Assembly (NCBI GenBank): GCA_945878065.1 | Contig: CAMDXA010000016.1 | Span: 1-46,427 of the forward strand | Direction: 5' to 3' | DNA: 46,427 bases | Source: Bordetella parapertussis | Lineage (GTDB): Bacteria > Pseudomonadota > Gammaproteobacteria > Burkholderiales > Burkholderiaceae_C | Part shown: one piece after another, positions 41,734 to 46,427 of the stretch | How the letters are laid out: each line of letters begins with the position of its first letter | How positions within the stretch are numbered: position 1 is the first letter of the stretch | Made by a program: the position numbers and the translations under genes | Notes under the pieces: model-generated | What the model was told of the DNA's origin: nothing | The model's input: only the letters and a program-made list of their open reading frames with translations | Databases searched by the model: none

Positions 41734-42007
41734 CCTGATACAACGCTTTCTCTGCCGCCCAAACGGTTGGACGGCTGCGCCATCACGGTTTCCACCTGCC
41801 GGGTGGCTATTGGCGGCATAGAAATATCGCCATAAATTACTACTTTAAATTTAATTAATTCATTTAATTTGATTTTTTAGCTACATTTAAGCTAATTTTT
41901 GTTAAATATTACAATTTTAGTTATACAATTTCCGCTATATTTTCGAAAAATCAATGCTTTGATATGCGGTAGTTAGTATTTCAACAAACCATTCAGGACC
42001 CACCACC
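41734..42007 (+). promoter_or_regulatory. AT-rich promoter region of the winged-helix/kinase operon
   Basis: About 150 bp (41825-41975) are extremely AT-rich against the genome background. TTGTTA (41899-41904), a 17-bp spacer and TATACA (41922-41927) form a good sigma70 promoter. A/T tracts in repeated phase suggest curved DNA or binding of an H-NS-type silencer. No gene lies in the 317-bp gap 41691-42007. Confidence 0.55.
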
Positions 42008-42403
42008 ATGAATACAGAGACAGATAACCCATTGAACACCAAACTCTTGCAAGTCATTTGCCAACTGCATGACTGGGAAAACCAGCATTTGCATTTGGTA
42101 CAAAGCCAAGCCGGACGCTACCTCTACCTGAGCCTGGTCAAACAACTCATCCAAACCAATCAGCACCAACCCAGCGCCTTGCTTAAGGGCATCTACCACA
42201 ACCAGGACTTGAGCGAACGTGCGCTGCGTTACAAAATCCGCGAATTTGAAGAAGAAGGCCTCATCACATTCGAGTCGAACCAAGTTGATAAACGCTCAAA
42301 AAAAATCGTCCCCACCGATGATTTGATGCAAACGCTAGAGACGCACAGCCAAGAGTTCGGGCGCATTCTGGCCACCAAATTTGTGGTCTTACCCAAAAAG
42401 TAA
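42008..42403 (+). CDS. Winged-helix DNA-binding protein (MarR-like)
   Basis: The 131-residue protein is mainly helical with a winged-helix segment near the middle: LLKGIYHNQDLSERALRYKI, REFEEEGLITFESNQVDKRS, KKIVPTDDLMQTLETHSQEF. The wing ending in DKRSKKIVPT is typical of MarR-type readers. It lies 5 bp before a histidine kinase and, with the receiver protein, forms a three-gene operon. I infer that it supplies the DNA-binding output for this system, since the receiver has none. Not recognised as a named regulator. Confidence 0.75.
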   Translation: MNTETDNPLNTKLLQVICQLHDWENQHLHLVQSQAGRYLYLSLVKQLIQTNQHQPSALLKGIYHNQDLSERALRYKIREFEEEGLITFESNQVDKRSKKIVPTDDLMQTLETHSQEFGRILATKFVVLPKK

Positions 42404-42408
42404 CCCCA

Positions 42409-43272
42409 ATGTTTGATGAATACTTAGAGCGTTTCATAAGCACCAACGACCCCTTGTTGGTCGCACTGCTGGGTCTGTCGATGTGTCTGACCATTGGCTG
42501 GGCAGTCACCTTCTATGGCTATCGCCGCTTGCGCCAGACATTGAAGCACCAGCAAACCCAAGAACAGCGCATGCAAAGCTTTATGGCATCGCTGTCACAC
42601 CATCTGCGCACACCGCTCAACGGCATCATGGGTTACGCAGAATACATACACAGCAGTTCGCAAGAGCCCATGGTGCATTTCACTTCCAAAATCATTTTGG
42701 AAAACAGCCTGGAAATGTTGCATCTGCTCAATGGCATGCTTGACCTCAACAAAATCAAAGAAGGCCAGTTACAACTTTCTGTGACTGAATTCGATGTCTA
42801 CGACCTATCAGAATCAGTGCGGCAGTTGCACCAAGCACGCGCCACCCGTCTCAATATCCAACTGCAACTCAGCACCAACCAACAAACCAACCTCAAGATG
42901 ACAGCTGACCCTTACCGACTGCGGCAAGTACTCAACCATTTGGTAGACAACGCCATCACTTTCAATCGCCCCAAAGGCGAGGTCAACCTGCAACTCATGC
43001 ACAACGAAGCGGGTGGCACCATGACATTTACCGTGACTGACACAGGCCTGGGTATCGCATGCGATGTACAAGACCACCTGTTTACCGACTTGTCAGCTTT
43101 GGGCGCTGGCTTTCCCGCCAAAGACAAAACAGGTACTGTGCTGGGTTTGCGGCTCAGCCACCAATTGGTGCAACTGATGGGCGGCAAATTGGACTACCGC
43201 ACCGAAGCCGGTGTTGGCAGCAGTTTCTTTTTCACGCTGCCTATGCACTCCCCCGCAGAGCAGGCAGCATGA
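42409..43272 (+). CDS. Sensor histidine kinase with one membrane anchor
   Basis: The 287-residue kinase has one N-terminal span (PLLVALLGLSMCLTIGWAVT), no sensor or HAMP domain, an H box FMASLSHHLRTPLNGIMGYA (phospho-acceptor His64), and a catalytic domain with N box QVLNHLVDNAITF and G1/G2 FTVTDTGLGIA ... GTVLGLRLSHQLVQLMGG. Only the missing input domain is unusual; the signal may be sensed in the membrane or by another protein. Its end overlaps the receiver gene by 4 bp. Confidence 0.92.
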   Translation: MFDEYLERFISTNDPLLVALLGLSMCLTIGWAVTFYGYRRLRQTLKHQQTQEQRMQSFMASLSHHLRTPLNGIMGYAEYIHSSSQEPMVHFTSKIILENSLEMLHLLNGMLDLNKIKEGQLQLSVTEFDVYDLSESVRQLHQARATRLNIQLQLSTNQQTNLKMTADPYRLRQVLNHLVDNAITFNRPKGEVNLQLMHNEAGGTMTFTVTDTGLGIACDVQDHLFTDLSALGAGFPAKDKTGTVLGLRLSHQLVQLMGGKLDYRTEAGVGSSFFFTLPMHSPAEQAA

Positions 43273-43628
43273 GCAAGGGCCATGTGGTGGTGGTGGATGA
43301 CAACGAGACCAACCGCTTGTTGCCGGGTTTGTTTTTGCGTCCCTTGGGATATACCGTGGATGAATGCGACAGCGCTGCGCAAACCTGGTCGTTGTTGCAA
43401 CACACTGCATGCGATGTGCTGTTGTTGGATATCTCGATGCCTACCATCAGCGGTATCGATTTGTGTCTCCAGTTGCGTGCCGACAAACGGTTTGACGCCA
43501 TGAAAATCATTGCCTATACCGCCCATGCCATGCCTGAAGAAATCGCCCAACTTGAAACCGCAGGCTTTAACAAAATACTGCTCAAACCGATACGCAGCAA
43601 AGACCTTCTCAAAGCGCTGCGTGTCTGA
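43269..43628 (+). CDS. Single-domain response regulator (CheY-like receiver)
   Basis: From ATG 43269 the product is 119 residues: acidic pocket Asp10-Asp11, phospho-acceptor Asp54 (LLLDISMPTISG), a conserved Thr in IIAYTAHAMPEE and Lys in KILLKPI. There is no output domain. The start overlaps the kinase stop (ATGA), so the two are translated together. The closed pair with an adjacent winged-helix gene suggests protein-protein output. It converges with umuC across 8 bp. Confidence 0.92.
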   Translation: MSKGHVVVVDDNETNRLLPGLFLRPLGYTVDECDSAAQTWSLLQHTACDVLLLDISMPTISGIDLCLQLRADKRFDAMKIIAYTAHAMPEEIAQLETAGFNKILLKPIRSKDLLKALRV

Positions 43629-43636
43629 GCCCCGCC

Positions 43637-44908
43637 CTACACCACGGGCATGGCATGCCAATCCGTGGTGTAGTCCGGTGACTTGCAGGTCTGCTTCATT
43701 TGCCAACCCGTGTACGCGCCTTGGGTCGATACCTTCACCGTGCCGCGTCCGTAGCGTTGGTTCAAACCGTCCAACGCATCCATCAAACGCGTGTCCACCG
43801 CTTGCGGCGGCTCTAACCAATCGGTTTGGTAACGCCCCTGCGGCGCAATGCCGCTGAGCATCACACCGGCTTTTTTGTACTGGTAGCCGGGGCGAAACAT
43901 GCGCTCGACCAAATGCCCAGCCCAGCGACTCACCACCAGACTGTCGCTGGTTGGCTGGGGCAATGGCACCACCAAGGACGGCATGTACTGCGGCAGGTCT
44001 TTTCGAAAACGGTTGGTCATTAAAAACACCTGAATAACCGACGCATGAGAGCCTTGGGCACGCAACTTGGCACAGGCATTCGCCACAAACATACTGACTG
44101 CATCCTTGAGCACATCGACATCCTCGACCATGCTGCCGAACGAACGGCTGGCGATGATTTGTTGCTTGTCGGCCTGCACTTCTTGCATATCGATGCACGC
44201 CAAACCGTTGAGTTCGCGCTGGGTTTTTTCCATCACCACCCCGAACTCAGCGCGCAGGCTGGGCACGTGCGCGAGCCGCAAGTCCTGCACCGTGTGTATG
44301 CCGTGCGCCACCAAACGGCTGCTTAAGCGCCTGCCCACACCCCACACCTCGTCCACCGCAATGTGTCCGAGCAAGTGCGACTGCTGCGCCTCGGTGAGGT
44401 CGTTGTAATTGAACACACCGCGTGAGCGCGGGTGTTTTTTGGCAATGTGATTGGCCAACTTTGCCAAGGTCTTGGTCGGACCGATGCCCACACACACCGG
44501 CAAGCCGGTCCACTTGAGTACGGTTTCGCGGATGCGGTAACTGAGCGTGCGCACATCGGGCATGCCGCTGAGATCGACAAAACATTCGTCGATGGAATAG
44601 ACCTCTGTGCGCGGCGAAAAATCGCTGAGGATGCGCATCACCCGGTTAGACAAATCGGCATACAGCGCGTAATTGGAGCTGAGCGCCAAAATGCCGTGTT
44701 CCTCGGCCAAGGCCTTGCACTCGAACCAAGGCTGGCCCATGCGGATGCCCAGGGCCTTGGCCTCGTTCGAGCGTGACACCACGCAGCCATCGTTATTGGA
44801 CAACACCACCAAAGGCACGCATTGCAAATCGGGGCGGAACAAGCGCTCGCAACTGACGTAAAAGTTGTTGCAATCCACCAAAGCCAATTGCGACAGTGCG
44901 CCAGCCAT
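43637..44908 (-). CDS. umuC: DNA polymerase V catalytic subunit UmuC (Y-family)
   Basis: The 423-residue protein has the Y-family core: [20 protein letters not shown] (first acidic residues), the conserved [13 protein letters not shown] (catalytic DE), [37 protein letters not shown] and a C-terminal little-finger domain. It performs error-prone translesion synthesis with UmuD'. Its start is 4 bp after umuD, one SOS operon. Length equals E. coli UmuC (about 422). Confidence 0.95.
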   Translation of the reverse strand: MAGALSQLALVDCNNFYVSCERLFRPDLQCVPLVVLSNNDGCVVSRSNEAKALGIRMGQPWFECKALAEEHGILALSSNYALYADLSNRVMRILSDFSPRTEVYSIDECFVDLSGMPDVRTLSYRIRETVLKWTGLPVCVGIGPTKTLAKLANHIAKKHPRSRGVFNYNDLTEAQQSHLLGHIAVDEVWGVGRRLSSRLVAHGIHTVQDLRLAHVPSLRAEFGVVMEKTQRELNGLACIDMQEVQADKQQIIASRSFGSMVEDVDVLKDAVSMFVANACAKLRAQGSHASVIQVFLMTNRFRKDLPQYMPSLVVPLPQPTSDSLVVSRWAGHLVERMFRPGYQYKKAGVMLSGIAPQGRYQTDWLEPPQAVDTRLMDALDGLNQRYGRGTVKVSTQGAYTGWQMKQTCKSPDYTTDWHAMPVV

Positions 44909-44912
44909 GGCG

Positions 44913-45353
44913 TCAGTACAACTTGTGCAAGTTGTAGGTGACCACGCCCCAGACGGTGAAATCGTCTTCGTTCTTGATCAAGCGCGGGGGATAAATGCTG
45001 TTTTCCGCCAGCAATTTGACAACACCGCCGCGCCGGTAAAACCGCTTGACGGTGAACTCGTTGTTCAGCAAGGCCAACACAATGCACAGGTGCTTGGGGT
45101 CCAAACTGCGGTCCACCAGCAGCGTGTCACCTTCATAAATGCCCGCACCCACCATGGAGTCGCCTTTGACCCGGAACAAAAACGTGGCCTCTTTGTTGCC
45201 TATCAAATGCTCGTTCAGGTCGATGCGTTTGCGCGTGTGGTCTGCCGCAGGCGAAGGGAAACCGGCAGGCACGGCCCAACTGCAAATATCCAGCCAGAGC
45301 GGCTGGGCAGCGAGGGCGACAGGGGTCGCCAAGGGCAAAAGCGTGTCGGACAT
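44913..45353 (-). CDS. umuD: UmuD, SOS mutagenesis protein and autoprotease
   Basis: ATG 45353 gives 146 residues; TTG 45362 would add three. The cleavage site is Ala30-Gly31 ([11 protein letters not shown]), the catalytic Ser is Ser66 ([10 protein letters not shown]) and the Lys is Lys103 (FTVKRFYR). RecA filament-induced self-cleavage makes UmuD', which joins UmuC as Pol V. The LexA box lies 11-30 bp upstream. All residues are intact. Confidence 0.95.
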   Translation of the reverse strand: MSDTLLPLATPVALAAQPLWLDICSWAVPAGFPSPAADHTRKRIDLNEHLIGNKEATFLFRVKGDSMVGAGIYEGDTLLVDRSLDPKHLCIVLALLNNEFTVKRFYRRGGVVKLLAENSIYPPRLIKNEDDFTVWGVVTYNLHKLY

Positions 45354-45363
45354 GGGTAGCAAG

Positions 45364-45383
45364 TACTGTTAATTTATACAGTA
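45364..45383 (-). promoter_or_regulatory. umuD: LexA (SOS) box of umuDC
   Basis: CTGTTAATTTATACAG (45366-45381) is a perfect CTGT-N8-ACAG site within TACTGT...ACAGTA (45364-45383). On the - strand a TATAAA inside the box can act as -10, so LexA would block the promoter directly. Confidence 0.93.
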
Positions 45384-45535
45384 TATACCCCGTGTTTATT
45401 CCCATAAATGCCCAAGCCGTGCTTGATGCCATTTTTTTAACGGATTTCAGGCTTGAACATTGCTTTTGATATTGCGAGTGTCGACATGTCGTTGGCACAT
45501 GCGTCGGTTGATTCGCATACAAAAAGGGGATAGAC

Positions 45536-45841
45536 ATGTTGAAAAATACTTCTTTGATAGCAGCTTTGTTTTTGTTTTGCTCAACTGCACAGGCGGAAAA
45601 TTGGCGTTACTGTGCAGCCAACGCCCCGTTGAACACACCTTGCAAAGCCTGGGTGTCGGCTTATCTGGCAGGCCATGCGCCGCAAGCAGACCCGCAAGAA
45701 ATTCCCAGGTACATGTCAGACAACGCCTTCTCTCTTCAACTCAATCCCGTCAATCGAAGCGATATCCCCAGTTTCGGTACCCCCATACACACCGCGGCCC
45801 AACCGTTTTTGAAAGTGTCAACGACAGTGATTGTGCGTTGA
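45536..45841 (+). CDS. Small secreted protein, function unknown
   Basis: The 101-residue protein has a clear Sec signal peptide (MLKNTSLIAALFLFCSTAQA, cut after AQA). The mature part has a WRYCAANAPLNTPCKAWVSA segment with two Cys that may form a disulfide. No domain is recognised. An AAAGGGG stretch precedes the ATG by about 7 nt. A terminator follows at 45889-45913, so it is probably a monocistronic unit. It faces away from umuDC across 182 bp that hold the SOS promoter. Confidence 0.68.
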   Translation: MLKNTSLIAALFLFCSTAQAENWRYCAANAPLNTPCKAWVSAYLAGHAPQADPQEIPRYMSDNAFSLQLNPVNRSDIPSFGTPIHTAAQPFLKVSTTVIVR

Positions 45842-45888
45842 CCGCATCAGCGAGAGTCCTATAGACTGAGGTGTGAGTTCAGAACAAA

Positions 45889-45913
45889 ATACCCCGAGAG
45901 GGGTGTTTTTTTT
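45889..45913 (+). terminator. Rho-independent terminator
   Basis: ACCCC-GAGA-GGGGT (45891-45904) has a 5-bp stem closed by a GNRA-type loop and is followed by GTTTTTTTT (45905-45913). It ends the small secreted-protein transcript. Confidence 0.85.
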
Positions 45914-45948
45914 GCTGCTGATAATTCCATCCACACTGAAAGATTGAT

Positions 45949-46427
45949 ATGACGCACGTGCCAGCAGACGTAGAGAATCGAATGGTTCAAAAGTTGATCG
46001 AATTGGTGCTGCAGCAATCGAACTTGATGGCTCAAATGGAAGAGATTTTCTATGCCGTGGAAGAAGACCTGGCCACCCAGTACACCGAAGACGAATTGAC
46101 CGACAAGGGAAATCTCTATGTGGTTTATCGCGCATTGGATGGTGGAGATTTCTCGCCTGAGTTGTCTAAGGCCTTAAACGAAACGCAAAAAAATTATCTG
46201 CGTGGTCTGGCCAAAGCCGGGCATATCGAGATGAGCATTGTTCGCCGTGATTGTTTAACGAATTCGGTTTCTATTCCACTGGTGTTCAACCACCAAACAG
46301 CCTCTCACCATTCCAAGTTCACCTTCACCTTGAATATCGAAGCTGATTTAGACGCCGCCGTCATCACCCATATCAAGGGCAGTTATGCCAATATCAGCGC
46401 GCATGATTTCTGCAAAGTGGTAGAGGC
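45949..46427 (+). CDS. Unrecognised soluble protein, cut by the window end
   Basis: The frame runs from ATG 45949 to the end of the window with no stop (159 codons). It reads MTHVPADVENRMVQKLIELV with a first helical segment (LVLQQSNLMAQMEEIFYAVE), then VVYRALDGGDFSPELSKALN and a beta-rich later part (SKFTFTLNIEADLDAAVITH). No membrane segment or known motif. The next base composition and codon use match the neighbours, so it is a real gene; its function is unknown. Confidence 0.72.
   Translation, partial: MTHVPADVENRMVQKLIELVLQQSNLMAQMEEIFYAVEEDLATQYTEDELTDKGNLYVVYRALDGGDFSPELSKALNETQKNYLRGLAKAGHIEMSIVRRDCLTNSVSIPLVFNHQTASHHSKFTFTLNIEADLDAAVITHIKGSYANISAHDFCKVVE

Noticed and set aside
1..46427. 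tRNA, rRNA, CRISPR arrays, riboswitches
   Set aside because: No cloverleaf-like sequence, rRNA segment, regularly spaced repeat-spacer array or known riboswitch core was noticed in any gap; short structured RNAs could still be missed by eye.

Overview
The window looks like a chromosomal segment from a betaproteobacterium of the order Burkholderiales, most likely family Comamonadaceae (Rhodoferax/Polaromonas/Limnohabitans-like). The grounds are moderately high GC, the order pcm - tolC - waaA - waaC - phosphomannomutase, the minCDE and umuDC clusters, a bactofilin beside an M23 peptidase, and a GC-rich hairpin repeat of a kind I associate with that family. The genus cannot be fixed by reading alone. 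No rRNA, tRNA or CRISPR array was seen.

Layout. 1-5 kb: yaeQ, an MFS exporter, an orphan bactofilin, a DUF1415 protein and the ribosome-associated ATPase ettA. 5-8 kb: an AbrB/PIN toxin-antitoxin pair and the RNA helicase rhlE. 8-10.8 kb: a 2-hydroxyacid dehydrogenase divergent from an IlvD/Edd sugar-acid dehydratase. 10.8-16.7 kb: an accessory island. 16.8-22.1 kb: a DenD-like sugar-acid dehydrogenase divergent from a complete CUT1 sugar ABC transporter. 22.1-24.2 kb: pdxH, msrA and a YdcF-like protein. 24.2-31.4 kb: a TetR-regulated RND efflux system (adaptor, pump, pcm, TolC-type channel). 31.4-35.6 kb: LPS genes waaA and waaC, phosphomannomutase and ogt. 36-38.2 kb: an alpha/beta hydrolase, a second bactofilin and an M23 peptidase. 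38.3-39.7 kb: an HTTM-like multispan protein with a small membrane partner. 39.8-41.7 kb: minCDE. 42-43.6 kb: a winged-helix / histidine kinase / receiver operon. 43.6-45.4 kb: SOS-controlled umuDC. The right end holds a small secreted protein and an unrecognised gene cut by the window edge.

The main discovery is in the accessory island, which reads as a relic chromosomal integron. A fragment of an integron integrase (intI) starts at 15448 on the + strand and is broken by a stop codon and a frameshift. It faces away from a cassette array on the - strand with five attC-like sites (about 14481-14595, 13863-13920, 13029-13115, 12131-12260, 10849-10935). In four of the five cassettes the stop codon of the gene lies inside the attC inverse core (RYYYAAC), which is typical of cassettes. 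The cargo is a PD-(D/E)XK-like protein, a DUF6680 membrane protein, an Mrr-like restriction endonuclease, a GIY-YIG nuclease with a coiled coil, a HigBA toxin-antitoxin pair and a GNAT acetyltransferase. Three putative nucleases plus a toxin-antitoxin module make it a candidate store of phage-defence genes. A 34-bp inverted repeat with two mismatches (10794-10827 and 16652-16685) brackets the island. The island also separates two halves of what looks like one sugar-acid catabolic locus, which suggests insertion.

Inferred working relations: the dehydratase, both dehydrogenases and the ABC transporter probably import and oxidise a sugar or sugar acid. The TetR protein probably represses its downstream efflux operon through an operator overlapping the promoter. 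LexA controls umuDC through a consensus box, and a near-consensus box remains in front of the dead intI.
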